Shown: piece by piece, positions 10,114 through 20,475 of the stretch
Layout of the letters: each line of letters begins with the position of its first letter
Position numbering within the stretch: the stretch's first letter is position 1
Origin: an uncultured Saprospiraceae bacterium
GTDB lineage: Bacteria > Bacteroidota > Bacteroidia > Chitinophagales > Saprospiraceae
DNA: 64,000 nt
NCBI GenBank assembly: GCA_937951615.1
Contig: CALFBH010000010.1
Location: 118,264 to 182,263, forward strand
Direction: 5' to 3'
The notes under the pieces: generated by a model
What the model was told of the DNA's origin: nothing
Database searches by the model: none
The model's input: only the letters and a program-made list of their open reading frames with translations
Translations under genes and position numbers: made by a program

Positions 10114-11528
10114 TTATTCAAATACTTCAACATCATTTTCAATAAAGAAGAATTTTTGCCGTAAGGTGCGTAACGAACAGCCGCATCTACCAGAAAGGAT
10201 TTATGTAAAATGCCTTTTTGGTGAGAAAAAGTATCGTAAGATGCTCGTCCGTGATAGGCCCCTATTCCACTTGCGCCCACGCCACCGAAAGGCAGGTTTG
10301 GATTGGCAAAGTGCATGACCGTATCATTGATGGTCACGCCGCCTGAGCTGGTTTCGTCCATGACTTTGTCGATGTTTTTCTGGCTTTTGGAAAACATATA
10401 TAAAGCCAGTGGCTTAGGTCTTTCATTGACAAATTTAATGGCATCTTCCAGGCGAGTATACGTCAGAATTGGCAGCAAAGGTCCGAAAATTTCTTCCTGC
10501 ATGACGGGGTCGTCTTTTGCGACATCATCGAGCAGTGTTGGGGCAATGTAGAGGTCGTCTTCATCGGTTTGTCCGCCAAAAATAATTTTCCCGCTCTTGT
10601 CCATCATCGACTTGAGTCGCTTGAAGTGTTTTTTATTGATAATCCGACCATAGTCGGGGCTTTTCTGTTGGTCTTCGCCATAAAAGGCATTGATTTGCTT
10701 TTTCATTTCAGCAATCAACTGGTCTTTTATATTCGCATGAATCAGCAGGTAATCTGGCGCGATGCAGGTTTGTCCGGCATTGATGAGTTTGCCGGAAACG
10801 ATGCGCTTGGCAGAATAACTGACTTGTATTTTTTCATCAATAATGCAGGGGCTTTTGCCACCGAGTTCCAGTGTGACTGGCGTCAGGTGTTTTGCCGCAG
10901 CCTGATAAACGATGCGTCCGACATTGGTGCTTCCAGTAAAGAAAACGTAGTCGAATTTTTCATTGAGCAAGGTCTGCGTTTCAGGAATTCCGCCTTCTAC
11001 GACTGCCACGTATTCTTCTGCATATACTTCTCTTATGAGTGCTGCTACTGCTTTTGAGGTATGCAGTGCGTATTCGGAAGGTTTTAGGATGACGGTATTG
11101 CCAGCAGCGAGCGCACCGATCATTGGAGCTACTGCCAACTGAAACGGGTAGTTCCAGGGCGCAATGACCAGCACATTTCCGTAAGGATCAGTTTTGATAT
11201 AACTGCTGGCTTTAGCATGAAATAATGGCGTGGGAACGTGTTTGTTCCTTGTCCATTTTCGTGTATTGTCAATGGCGTCATTTATATCATTCATCACAAT
11301 TCCAATCTCCGTCAGGTAGCCTTCTGTTTCGCATTTGCGCAGGTCTTTGTACATGGCTTCCAGCAATGACTTTTCGTTTTTCACAATGGCTTCCCGCAAT
11401 TTCTTCAATTGCTGCACACGAAATTTGACGTCTCTTGTCACTCCAGTAGCGAAGTAAGCGCGTTGCTTTTCAATGATTTTTGTGATGTAAGCCGTTTCTG
11501 AGGGTATAAGTGCTGTTGTTGCTGTCAT
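10110..11528 (-). CDS. Aldehyde dehydrogenase family protein
   Basis: VLVIAPWNYPFQLAVAPMIGALAAGNTVILKPSE, TLELGGKSPCIID, NAGQTCIAPDYLL, EEIFGPLLPI. Confidence 0.95.
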   Translation of the reverse strand: MTATTALIPSETAYITKIIEKQRAYFATGVTRDVKFRVQQLKKLREAIVKNEKSLLEAMYKDLRKCETEGYLTEIGIVMNDINDAIDNTRKWTRNKHVPTPLFHAKASSYIKTDPYGNVLVIAPWNYPFQLAVAPMIGALAAGNTVILKPSEYALHTSKAVAALIREVYAEEYVAVVEGGIPETQTLLNEKFDYVFFTGSTNVGRIVYQAAAKHLTPVTLELGGKSPCIIDEKIQVSYSAKRIVSGKLINAGQTCIAPDYLLIHANIKDQLIAEMKKQINAFYGEDQQKSPDYGRIINKKHFKRLKSMMDKSGKIIFGGQTDEDDLYIAPTLLDDVAKDDPVMQEEIFGPLLPILTYTRLEDAIKFVNERPKPLALYMFSKSQKNIDKVMDETSSGGVTINDTVMHFANPNLPFGGVGASGIGAYHGRASYDTFSHQKGILHKSFLVDAAVRYAPYGKNSSLLKMMLKYLNK

Positions 11529-11563
11529 GATGATTGAAATTTATTGTATTAGCAAATATACAA

Positions 11564-12076
11564 TTATTTTTCCTGCACGTAAAGGAAAGTCAGCATATTT
11601 CGATTGCGGGTATTATAAAATTCTAAGTCCTTTTTCATGCCTAGCTTTTCAGCAATTTTGGCGGAAGCCAGATGATTGTGTGGCATATTGGCTATAATGC
11701 GGGTCAGCTTTTTCACTTCAAAACCATAGTCCAATACCGCTTTTGCAGCCTCTATTCCAAAGCCCTGTTTCCAGTAAGGATGGTGGATGATATACCCAAT
11801 GTCGTTTTCAGCCCGGTCATTTACGATGGTTTGTTTGATGCCTGCATCGCCAATCAGTTCGCCTGTAGATTTGAGCCGAATAGCCAAACGTCCTATGCCT
11901 GTTTCTGCCCAGCTTTGTTGATTGAGTTTCAGCCATTGTTCGGATTGCTCTCGTGTGAAGGGCTGCGGCCAAAACTGCATGGTCTTTGGATCTGAGAGGA
12001 TATTGTGCAGGTCGTCTAGCATCTTATTTTCGTAAGGGTAGAGTGTTAGTCGAGTTGTTTTTATTATAGGAAGCAT
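11564..12076 (-). CDS. GNAT family N-acetyltransferase
   Basis: RimJ/RimL-like: IGYIIHHPYWKQGFGIEAAKAVLDYGFEVKKLTRIIANMPHNHLASAKIAEKLGM. Confidence 0.92.
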   Translation of the reverse strand: MLPIIKTTRLTLYPYENKMLDDLHNILSDPKTMQFWPQPFTREQSEQWLKLNQQSWAETGIGRLAIRLKSTGELIGDAGIKQTIVNDRAENDIGYIIHHPYWKQGFGIEAAKAVLDYGFEVKKLTRIIANMPHNHLASAKIAEKLGMKKDLEFYNTRNRNMLTFLYVQEK

Positions 12077-12091
12077 AAATTGGTGTGTTGA

Positions 12092-12127
12092 ACCAGTAGG
12101 GGAAATTCATGAATTTCCCCTACTGGT
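12092..12127. terminator. 36-bp perfect palindrome ACCAGTAGGGGAAATTCATGAATTTCCCCTACTGGT overlapping a stop codon
   Basis: 18-bp self-complementary arms. Confidence 0.85.
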
Positions 12128-13073
12128 CAAAATAACCGATATGAAATAGTGCATCGCCCTGATTGACTACTGGCGCATTATTATGCCCGACTATATAGCC
12201 GTTTCGTGTTGCTAATACGGGGACTTGGGCTTGTCCCTGTGGGTCGTTGATTTCTCCTAATACATCGCCTTCTTTGACTTGCTCACCAGATCTTCGATGC
12301 CAGATAAACAGACCAGAACGTGGGGAGCGAATCCAGGATGACTCGGTAAATACAATGCTTTTTTCTGTGGGTTCGGGCGACTCGTCTATCATCCCAAGAT
12401 ATTGCATGACTCGTTGCAAACCTGCTATGCCTTCATCGATGGAATGCTGGTCGTAACGCAAAGATTCTCCGCCTTCAAACACTAAGATGGGCTTGCCGTC
12501 GAGCATCCCTGTTTTTCGGAAGGTTTTGTTAATAGCTTTATTATTAATCAAATAAGGTGAAGCAAAAACATGGGCCAGTTTTCCAGCTTCATCATCCCCA
12601 ACAGAAAAACGAATTTGCGGATAATTATAACGACTCGAACCGCCTGTGTGGTAGTCAATTCCGTAATCTATAATGGGCAAAATTTTGGAACTTAAGGTAT
12701 AAGCAACTCGGGAAGCTAGTGACCCTGTTTCGCTACCTGGAAAACTGCGATTGACATCTTTTCCATCTGCCAGGTCGCGGGAAAAGTTGATAAAACCATA
12801 AATATTGACCAAGGGAATAGCCAGTACATTTCCGCATTTCAGTTGATTGAATAAGCCACTGACCATCGCTCGACGGACAATTTCTACACCATTTACTTCA
12901 TCGCCATGTACGCCGCCGGTCACGAGTAATGTTGGACCAGATTTTGCGCTGCGGTATAGATGTACAGGCAACTGAATGTCTGTACCAGAAGGCAGTCGGG
13001 CAATGTCCAATTCCAAAATGGCGTTCTGTCCTGGTACAATTTTGTGACCATCAATTTCTATAATATCAATCAT
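12120..13073 (-). CDS. Succinylglutamate desuccinylase / aspartoacylase family protein
   Basis: GGVHGDEVNGVEIVRRA, YGIDYHTGGSSRYNYP, biotinyl-lipoyl-like C-terminal region; 4-nt overlap with the rimK-like gene. Confidence 0.88.
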   Translation of the reverse strand: MIDIIEIDGHKIVPGQNAILELDIARLPSGTDIQLPVHLYRSAKSGPTLLVTGGVHGDEVNGVEIVRRAMVSGLFNQLKCGNVLAIPLVNIYGFINFSRDLADGKDVNRSFPGSETGSLASRVAYTLSSKILPIIDYGIDYHTGGSSRYNYPQIRFSVGDDEAGKLAHVFASPYLINNKAINKTFRKTGMLDGKPILVFEGGESLRYDQHSIDEGIAGLQRVMQYLGMIDESPEPTEKSIVFTESSWIRSPRSGLFIWHRRSGEQVKEGDVLGEINDPQGQAQVPVLATRNGYIVGHNNAPVVNQGDALFHIGYFDQ

Positions 13074-13960
13074 CCTTGAGCTTTTTTAACTTTGCGCTCA
13101 AGATACATAATTATTTTTCTCGCTACATCTACGTTGGTGGTTTTTTCGATGCCTTCCAGTCCTGGTGAGGCATTGACTTCCAGTACGAGTGGACCGCGAT
13201 TGGATTGCAGCATATCCACTCCTGCTACATCCAGCCCCATGGTGGCAGCGGCTTTGAGGGCTGTTTTGCGTTCTATATCTGTGAGTTCAATTGGTTCTGC
13301 TGTACCGCCCTGGTGTAGATTGGAGCGAAATTCTCCTTCGCGAGTGGCAGTACGCCGCATAGCAGCTACGACCCTGCGGCCAACTACAAAAGCACGAATG
13401 TCTGTCCCCGCACTCTCTTCTATAAATTCTTGTACAATGATGCGTGTGCGAGTTTTGTTGAACGCTTCTATGACGGATTTCGCGCCTCGTCTGCTTTCTG
13501 CTAGTATCACACCATAGCCTTGTGTGCCTTCTAATAATTTGATGACCAAAGGCGGCCCACCGACCATATCCAACACTTCATCTACTTTGTTGGAATAATT
13601 GGTGAATACTGTTTTGGGTGTCTCCACGCCTACTCTTGACAATAATTGTAAGCTGATTAGTTTATCGCGTGACTTCCACAGGGCTTCTGAGCTTACGGTG
13701 GTTTCGACATTCATCATTTGAAACTGATTGATGACTGCTGAGCCATAAAAACTGGCTGATGCTCCTATTCTTGGAATAATGGCATCGATTCCGGTAATTT
13801 CCTGATTATTATAAAAGAGGCGTGGCTTTTTATTTTCCATCATAATAATACACTGCAAATGTGGTATTTGACGGATGTTGATACCCCGCGATCTGCCAGC
13901 TTCGAGTAGGCGACGGGTGGAATATATGGTGGATTTTTGAGAGAGAACAGCAAAATTCAT
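13070..13960 (-). CDS. rimK: RimK-family alpha-L-glutamate ligase (ATP-grasp)
   Basis: PPLVIKLLEGTQGYGVILAESRRGAKSVIEAF, VQEFIEESAGTDIRAFVVG, LEVNASPGLEGIEK. Confidence 0.92.
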   Translation of the reverse strand: MNFAVLSQKSTIYSTRRLLEAGRSRGINIRQIPHLQCIIMMENKKPRLFYNNQEITGIDAIIPRIGASASFYGSAVINQFQMMNVETTVSSEALWKSRDKLISLQLLSRVGVETPKTVFTNYSNKVDEVLDMVGGPPLVIKLLEGTQGYGVILAESRRGAKSVIEAFNKTRTRIIVQEFIEESAGTDIRAFVVGRRVVAAMRRTATREGEFRSNLHQGGTAEPIELTDIERKTALKAAATMGLDVAGVDMLQSNRGPLVLEVNASPGLEGIEKTTNVDVARKIIMYLERKVKKAQG

Positions 13961-13982
13961 AATAATAAAATTGGTAACAATT

Positions 13983-14136
13983 TAGTCCATAGTCGATGGT
14001 CAATAGTCCATAGCTGCAATTTAACAATTGTCCTATTTTTATAAGCTTTGCACGCATTTTGCAAAGCAAAATGAAATACTGAAATGACCTGAATACTAAA
14101 AAAACAGCCATCAACCATGGACTATTGACCATCGTC
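13983..14136. repeat. Foldback element: AGTCCATAGTCGATGG arms, core CATTTTGCAAAGCAAAATG (14055-14073)
   Basis: Inverted arms; internal homology to 8571..8712. Confidence 0.85.
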
Positions 14137-14220
14137 CTATATTGCATTTTTCCAGCTCTTCAATATGGTTTCTTTTCTGACGAACATATTTTAAAAAACA
14201 TACACAATGTTACAAATAAA

Positions 14221-14865
14221 TTATTTTTTTGCTTCAAAACAGGCATAATTATTAGCCGTTGTGGGATTTTTTATGTTTTTTTCAAATTCTTTTAGGCAGT
14301 CTGCCGATTGGAAGCCAACGGATTGGAGCAAATCCAAATGGGTCTTAATTTCCAGTCGCCCGCCTTCATATTCTACTTTTATGTTATCGGGTTTTATAAA
14401 ATCTCCATTTAGGAAAATTCCATCATTTTGTAATAACTGATAGGTATTCCGGTAAACGGAGTGGATATTATCTTGGGTAAAAAGGTCGTGCAAAGCCCAG
14501 GTCGTGACGACTACTTTCGGTGGCTGACTGACTTGTTTAATCCAGTTGTCATCTGTGAGATTGGCTGTAGTAAAAGTCGTTCTGTCTTTGAAACTTTCTA
14601 ATCTTTTGGCTGCCAGTTGTCGCATAGGCTCGGAACAGTCTATTCCTTCATACGTTATATTTTTCAATCGATTCAGCAAAAAATCGGCAAGGAAGCCTGG
14701 TCCGATGCCTAATTCTACGATATGAAAATGGCTTTCGCCTAATTGTTTGATGCTTTTTAGCATGGTTTCAAACAAGTCCATTCTTGCCGGGCTAGGGCTG
14801 AATTTCTTTGCCCATTCTTCAGCAGTTTTGAAATCGTGAAAATGGTGTAAGGCTTCTATTTTCAT
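14221..14865 (-). CDS. Class I SAM-dependent methyltransferase
   Basis: HIVELGIGPGFLADFLLNRL, YEGIDCSEPMRQLAAKRLE. Confidence 0.85.
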   Translation of the reverse strand: MKIEALHHFHDFKTAEEWAKKFSPSPARMDLFETMLKSIKQLGESHFHIVELGIGPGFLADFLLNRLKNITYEGIDCSEPMRQLAAKRLESFKDRTTFTTANLTDDNWIKQVSQPPKVVVTTWALHDLFTQDNIHSVYRNTYQLLQNDGIFLNGDFIKPDNIKVEYEGGRLEIKTHLDLLQSVGFQSADCLKEFEKNIKNPTTANNYACFEAKK

Positions 14866-14868
14866 GGT

Positions 14869-15114
14869 TTAATTTATTTTAATGGACAACCATTTTTCCA
14901 AAGCTGCAATGAGTCTTGCTTTTTCTACAGGTGTCATTTCAGCAATTCTTGCATTTGCATGATGTTTGCCTTCCATGAAGAACCATTCGGCATCGACTTT
15001 TTTATTTAGGGTATTTTCTATGGTTTGGGCATGGGTGAGGTTGAGGAATGTGTAGCAGAGTAGGGTGAGTAGGATTTGTTTTTTCATTACTATAAAGCAT
15101 ATTAGTCTTCCCAC
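14869..15114 (-). CDS. Small secreted hypothetical protein
   Basis: Signal peptide-like N-terminus MKKQILLTLLCYTFLNLTHAQ; 3 nt upstream of the methyltransferase gene. Confidence 0.5.
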   Translation of the reverse strand: MGRLICFIVMKKQILLTLLCYTFLNLTHAQTIENTLNKKVDAEWFFMEGKHHANARIAEMTPVEKARLIAALEKWLSIKIN

Positions 15115-15209
15115 TCTTATCAGAAATAAAGAGGAATATCGAATATCGAACAGAGGAACACATTATATTTGCAATATCAGTGGGTGTTCCGCTTGTTCCT
15201 CCGATTCTC

Positions 15210-16628
15210 TCATTCCTTAGTTAGTGCATTTATCATTCCTTTAAATACGATTCCATGAAAGGGTAAAACAGAATACCAGTAAAGTCTGCCAAGTATTCCA
15301 TGTGGTCGAAATGTTGCTGTTTGTATAAACTTATTGTCCTTGACTTTAAATTCAAGCCAAGCTTCTCCAGGCACTTTCATTTCAGCAAACAGTAATAATC
15401 TTCCCTCTGATTTATTTGCATATAATACCCGCCAAAAGTCCAGGGCATCTCCAGATTTTAGTGAAGTAGGGCTCGTTCTTCCTCTTCTTAAACCTACTCC
15501 TCCAAATAATTTATCTACAAAGCCTCTAATTTTCCACAACATATTGGCGTAATACCAGCCATTAGCCCCGCCAATGCGCCATGTTTTGTTGATTGCTTGT
15601 TCGCTTGAGACCATTTCTCTTTCTCGAATATCCTTAAAACACCCAAAGCTCGGGACATCAATAAAATCAGAAATATTGAATTGCTTTACCCCACTCACTT
15701 GTGAATCTTTCCAGCTAGAAACGATTTGATTGGCATCAATTTTTGTAAATGCTCTTTGCAATGCCTGCTCATATCCTTCTGGCTCAACATTGAGCACCTT
15801 ATTGATGTCCGCGTTTCTACAAACAACCTCAATTTTCATACTATCGACAAGGGATCTTGCTAGGTTATAAGAAGTGGAGGTGACAAAATAGAGCCAATAA
15901 GAAGATAATCTAGGGGTCATTACGGGAACAGTAAATACCCTACGATTTAATTTTCTGAACTTAGCAAATTCAAGTAGCATTTCCTTGTAAGTCAATATAT
16001 TTGCTCCGCCAATATCAAAATTCTGGTCAAAGACCTTTTCATTCAGTAATGATTTATTTAAAAATATGATGACGTCTCTGATCCCTATTGGTTGGCATTT
16101 TGTATTCAGCCATTTGGGTGCTATCATCATGGGTAATTTCTCTACTAAATCTCTTATGATTTCAAAGGAAGCACTTCCTGATCCTATTATAATTCCTGCC
16201 CTTAAAGTGGTGGTTTTAAACTGCCCACTGCTTAAAATATTCTCTACGTTTTTACGGGATTTTAAATGTTTTGACAAGCTATCTTCATTGACGATACCGC
16301 TTAAATAGATGACCTGTTTTATTGTTGTCTTTTCTAATGAATCCTTAAAATTACTGGCGGATATTTCTTCGAGTTTTTCATATTCGTTTGAGGTGGACAT
16401 CGAATGAATCAAATAGTAGGCAGCATCGATATTATTGGGAATATTATCCAGCGTTTTCGCGTCCAGAAAGTCCACTTGGATTATATCTATAAAGGGCTTC
16501 ACTGACTCGGGTGGACTAAACCGATTTATATCTCTAACACAGCAAGTTACATGGTGACCATTTTTAACTAAAACAGGTAATAATCTCTTTCCAATGTACC
16601 CCGTTGCTCCTGTTAATAGTATCCTCAT
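15210..16628 (-). CDS. SDR-family NAD(P)-binding protein with DUF2867-like C-terminal domain
   Basis: MRILLTGATGYIGKRLLPVLVKNGHHVTCCVRD; C-terminal ...FRPHGILGRLYWYSVLPFHGIVFKGM. Confidence 0.88.
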   Translation of the reverse strand: MRILLTGATGYIGKRLLPVLVKNGHHVTCCVRDINRFSPPESVKPFIDIIQVDFLDAKTLDNIPNNIDAAYYLIHSMSTSNEYEKLEEISASNFKDSLEKTTIKQVIYLSGIVNEDSLSKHLKSRKNVENILSSGQFKTTTLRAGIIIGSGSASFEIIRDLVEKLPMMIAPKWLNTKCQPIGIRDVIIFLNKSLLNEKVFDQNFDIGGANILTYKEMLLEFAKFRKLNRRVFTVPVMTPRLSSYWLYFVTSTSYNLARSLVDSMKIEVVCRNADINKVLNVEPEGYEQALQRAFTKIDANQIVSSWKDSQVSGVKQFNISDFIDVPSFGCFKDIREREMVSSEQAINKTWRIGGANGWYYANMLWKIRGFVDKLFGGVGLRRGRTSPTSLKSGDALDFWRVLYANKSEGRLLLFAEMKVPGEAWLEFKVKDNKFIQTATFRPHGILGRLYWYSVLPFHGIVFKGMINALTKE

Positions 16629-16768
16629 TCAATCCTTATTTTAATATTTTTGGTTCTGTTTATTAGGTATTTACAACATTTATGAACGAAGAATGTTTGG
16701 AGTGTAATAAATTCGGATACATTAGGCTTTGTTTTTTTCATACCTTCGCAGCCCTAATATTATATTGA

Positions 16769-17536
16769 ATGTCTAAATTACCAAAGCAATATCAATTTAT
16801 TGACTTGTCAGATTACGGTAGGTTTATAGCCCGCCGAATTGCCTATGCCTTAAAGAATACCACGGTTAGCCCAATTCAGGTGACCTGTTGGTTTATCGTT
16901 TCAGGTTTATTCGCAATAATCTGTATAGTTTACAATTTCAACCTTGCCGCAGCATTTTTTTTAATTTTAAAATCCATTTTAGATGCTGCTGATGGTGAGT
17001 TATCCAGGGTGAAAAATATGCCTTCTTATACGGGGCGTTATTTTGATTCTATTGCTGACATCATCTTGAATTTCTTATTTTTATTGGCTTTTTGGTACAT
17101 TACTAATATTTCGATTGTGTATATGTTGTTGGCATTTATTGGAATTCAACTCCAGGGAACACTTTATAATTACTACTATGTCATATTAAGAAATAGTGTA
17201 AATGGAGATCTGACAAGTCGAGTTTTTGAAAATGAGTCCCCCAAGGCGATGAAAGGCGAAAAACAACAGACTGTTGATCTTCTTTACAAAATTTTTAATG
17301 TGCTTTATATGGCATTTGATAAAACAATATATTGGATGGATAAAAAGGCCATCAATAGTAAACCTTTTCCAAAATGGTTTATGACCTTATTATCTACGCT
17401 CGGATTGGGATTTCAATTACTGATTATGAGTGTAATGCTAGTACTTAATTTGGAAGAATATGTAATCCCATTTTTCATTGCTTATTCGATTCTAATTCTG
17501 TTTTTTGTAGGAATACGGCGATTAGTTTTAAGTTGA
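16769..17536 (+). CDS. CDP-alcohol phosphatidyltransferase family protein
   Basis: DAADGELSRVKNMPSYTGRYFDSIAD = D-G-x2-A-R-x8-G-x3-D-x3-D class motif (variant) plus TM segments. Confidence 0.85.
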   Translation: MSKLPKQYQFIDLSDYGRFIARRIAYALKNTTVSPIQVTCWFIVSGLFAIICIVYNFNLAAAFFLILKSILDAADGELSRVKNMPSYTGRYFDSIADIILNFLFLLAFWYITNISIVYMLLAFIGIQLQGTLYNYYYVILRNSVNGDLTSRVFENESPKAMKGEKQQTVDLLYKIFNVLYMAFDKTIYWMDKKAINSKPFPKWFMTLLSTLGLGFQLLIMSVMLVLNLEEYVIPFFIAYSILILFFVGIRRLVLS

Positions 17537-17618
17537 GGAATGACAATAAAAACACCGAACATCAAAGTAGAATACACTTCAACATTCGGTATTCAAAATT
17601 TCATAAATTTTATTCTCT

Positions 17619-19010
17619 TTACTTCAGTCCACTCACCATATCACCTGGCTTCACCCAGGCATCAAATTCTTCTGCGGTCAGCAGTTCCAAAGCTAGGGCA
17701 GCTTCCTTGAGCGTTGTGCCTTCTTTATGTGCTTTTTTCGCAATTTTGGCAGCATTATCATAGCCAATCTTAGGATTGAGTGCTGTGACGAGCATTAGGG
17801 AATTTTGCAGGTTTTGTTCGATGCGTTCGCGATTGGCTTGCAGTCCTTTGGCACAATTATCATCAAAACTACGCGCGGCGTCGCCGATGAGTCGGGCTGA
17901 CATCAGGAAGTTGTAGATCATCATGGGTTTGAAGACATTCAGCTCGAAGTGTCCGGTCATGCCACCTATGTTGATAGCGACGTCATTGCCGACCACCTGC
18001 GCCATCGCCATCGTGAGGGCTTCTGCTTGTGTGGGATTGACTTTGCCAGGCATGATAGAGGAGCCAGGCTCATTGGCAGGGATAATCAATTCGCCAATAC
18101 CACATCGTGGTCCAGAAGCCAGCATACGGATGTCATTGCCAATTTTCATCAGGGAGCAGGCAACTGTTTTCAGTGCGCCATGTGCTTCTACGATGGCATC
18201 GTGGGCAGCGAGGGCTTCAAATTTATTTTCTGCGGTCACAAAAGGTTGTCCAGAAAATTTTGCAATATGTGCTGCTACTTTTTCAGCATATCCAGCAGGT
18301 GTATTGAGTCCTGTTCCTACAGCTGTGCCGCCAAGTGCAAGCTCGGCAAGGTGAGCCAGACTGTTTTTGATGGCGCGAATTCCATGATTCAATTGTGAAA
18401 CATAACCAGACAACTCCTGCCCTACTGTCACAGGTGTAGCATCCATGAAGTGTGTGCGTCCGATTTTCACTACGTCTATAAATTCTTCAGATTTGGCTTT
18501 CAGTGTATCGTGCAAGCCTTGCAGACCGGGCAGTGTATTGTCCATCAACATTTGATAAGCCGCGATGTGCATAGCTGTTGGAAAAGTATCATTCGAGGAC
18601 TGTGATTTATTGACATCATCGTTGGGGTGAACGGTTTTTTTCTCATCCATCAATGAACCGCCGTTGATGACGTGGGCGCGATTGGCTATGACTTCGTTTA
18701 CATTCATATTGGATTGTGTGCCAGAGCCAGTTTGCCAGACGACGAGTGGGAATTGATCGTCGAGTTTGCCTTCCAGAATTTCGTCGCAGACTTTGGCGAT
18801 GAGGTCGGCAGTTTCTTTTGGCAATACGCCACATTCTACATTGGTGTAAGCTGCTGCTTTTTTCAATATCGCATAGGCACGAATGACTTCTATAGGCATC
18901 GTTTGTCCGCCAATTTTGAAATTTTGGCTGGAGCGTTGTGTTTGTGCTGCCCAGTATTTATCGGCTGGTACATCTATATATCCTATGCTGTCTTTTTCTT
19001 TTCTGTACAT
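17619..19010 (-). CDS. fumC: Class II fumarate hydratase
   Basis: [24 protein letters not shown] signature, [31 protein letters not shown]. Confidence 0.97.
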   Translation of the reverse strand: MYRKEKDSIGYIDVPADKYWAAQTQRSSQNFKIGGQTMPIEVIRAYAILKKAAAYTNVECGVLPKETADLIAKVCDEILEGKLDDQFPLVVWQTGSGTQSNMNVNEVIANRAHVINGGSLMDEKKTVHPNDDVNKSQSSNDTFPTAMHIAAYQMLMDNTLPGLQGLHDTLKAKSEEFIDVVKIGRTHFMDATPVTVGQELSGYVSQLNHGIRAIKNSLAHLAELALGGTAVGTGLNTPAGYAEKVAAHIAKFSGQPFVTAENKFEALAAHDAIVEAHGALKTVACSLMKIGNDIRMLASGPRCGIGELIIPANEPGSSIMPGKVNPTQAEALTMAMAQVVGNDVAINIGGMTGHFELNVFKPMMIYNFLMSARLIGDAARSFDDNCAKGLQANRERIEQNLQNSLMLVTALNPKIGYDNAAKIAKKAHKEGTTLKEAALALELLTAEEFDAWVKPGDMVSGLK

Positions 19011-19017
19011 GCTTATT

Positions 19018-19056
19018 GTGTTGTTGTGTTATTGTGTTGTCGTGTTAATGTGTTGT
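19018..19056. repeat. GTGTTGTC-type simple repeat upstream of fumC
   Basis: ttgtgttgttgtgttattgtgttgtcgtgttaatgtgttgtcg. Confidence 0.7.
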
Positions 19057-19176
19057 CGTACTTTTTTTATTGGGTGTAAAGGTAAGTTAGTTGAAATAGA
19101 AATTCAAATGTTTGGATGGCGCATTAGGGTGTTTGATTACTTACTAAACAACTAAGGGGTGCTAAGGTTTTTGCTG

Positions 19177-19231
19177 GGTTGCGCATCACGGCGTTTTTGA
19201 ACCACTAAGGGACAGAGGTCACTAAGGGGGA
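19177..19231. repeat. Dispersed ~55-bp repeat GGGTTGCGCATC...TTTTTGAACCACTAAG...CACTAAGG (copy 1)
   Basis: Matches 46111..46167 and 54222..54275. Confidence 0.8.
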
Positions 19232-19380
19232 ACAATCGCCAGTGTTGCCTCACCTAACCTCTCCATCCTTCGGCAGAGAGGGACTTCGCCTGCGGCTGTC
19301 TGGCTTCGCTGACAACCTGGACTTACTAACTTAATAACACAATTACTCAATACACTTAATACACTCAACAACCCCAAAAA

Positions 19381-20316
19381 TCAAGGTACAATGATCTGCA
19401 AGGCTTTTTCCAAAAGGATAAACTCTACTGGTGTGCCGCCGAGAAATTCGCCATCGACTTCGAGTAGGATGGGTTCGTCGGTAAGGGCTTCTACTTTGAT
19501 GGATTTGGCTTCGTATAGTTCGACTTTAGGGTGGTCGCCAGCTTTTCCATTATAAAATTTTGGTGTAGCCAGTACGACTTGCATCTTGGAGAGGTGCCGG
19601 GCGATGGTGAGGGCAAATTTTCCATTATCGGGAATAGCATGAGGGACTAATTGCATTCCGCCACCGGAGTATTTGCAGATGCCTACATTGACCAGATAAT
19701 AACGGTCTTCATCTACCTTTCCATCGAAAATCACTTTGGCTTTTGCTGCTTCATAGCCCATCAGGCATTTGAATATCAGCATGAGATATAGGAATTTATT
19801 GCTGACCTGAATCTGTTTTTCTTCGGAAGCTTTTGCAACAACCGCATCATAAGCCATGCCTGCTACATTCATAAAATAACGGCGTCCATGCTGACCATTA
19901 TGGTCATCATACATGACAAGTCCGATATCCTGATAAGCTGTTTTTTCTTGCTGAATGAACTGGATGACCTTTTTCGGCTTGTTTGGAATGTTGTGCGTGC
20001 GTATCCAGTCATTGCCAGTTCCTACAGGGATAATGGAATAGATAATTTCATTCGATGGGACGACTTTTTGTTTCATAATGCCATTCATCACTTCATTATT
20101 TGTTCCGTCTCCGCCTACTGCCATGATTTTACGATAGCCGTTTCGGATGGCATTACGGGCGAGTAAGGCACCATGTCCCCGACGGCGTGTAATCTCGTAA
20201 TCGTAACTAATTTCTGCTTCGTCGAGCCATTGTCGGAATGTCGGCCATTTCTTGCCTCCCTTTCCGTTTCCAGCAGTTGGATTGACGATAACGAACCATT
20301 TAGTTGAGTTGGACAT
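19381..20316 (-). CDS. Diacylglycerol/lipid kinase family protein (YegS/BmrU type)
   Basis: FVIVNPTAGNGKGGKKWP, MAVGGDGTNNEVMNGI, SIIPVGTGNDWIRT. Confidence 0.92.
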   Translation of the reverse strand: MSNSTKWFVIVNPTAGNGKGGKKWPTFRQWLDEAEISYDYEITRRRGHGALLARNAIRNGYRKIMAVGGDGTNNEVMNGIMKQKVVPSNEIIYSIIPVGTGNDWIRTHNIPNKPKKVIQFIQQEKTAYQDIGLVMYDDHNGQHGRRYFMNVAGMAYDAVVAKASEEKQIQVSNKFLYLMLIFKCLMGYEAAKAKVIFDGKVDEDRYYLVNVGICKYSGGGMQLVPHAIPDNGKFALTIARHLSKMQVVLATPKFYNGKAGDHPKVELYEAKSIKVEALTDEPILLEVDGEFLGGTPVEFILLEKALQIIVP

Positions 20317-20463
20317 TTGTATAAATGATGAACTATGAATGATAAATGATGAACTGTACGTTTTTGTTCTCTTAACAAATGTAGGTTTTTTGGATTAGAA
20401 AGTTGTCGAGTTAGTTGGGAAATTGAGTGGTTGAAAACAATTCGTAATTCGTAATTAAACAAT

Positions 20464-20471
20464 TACCTTTG
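20464..20471 (+). promoter_or_regulatory. Bacteroidota-type -7 element TACCTTTG, start codon 5 nt downstream
   Basis: Matches TAnnTTTG; TTCG 19 nt upstream within AATTCGTAATTCGTAATT. Confidence 0.45.
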
Positions 20472-20475
20472 TACC

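Noticed and set aside
13830-14147. 105-aa minus-strand ORF
   Set aside because: Translation of the foldback element 13983..14136 plus the rimK 5' end in another frame.
17923-18398. Plus-strand ORFs of 143 and 149 aa
   Set aside because: Antisense to fumC, which is unambiguous.
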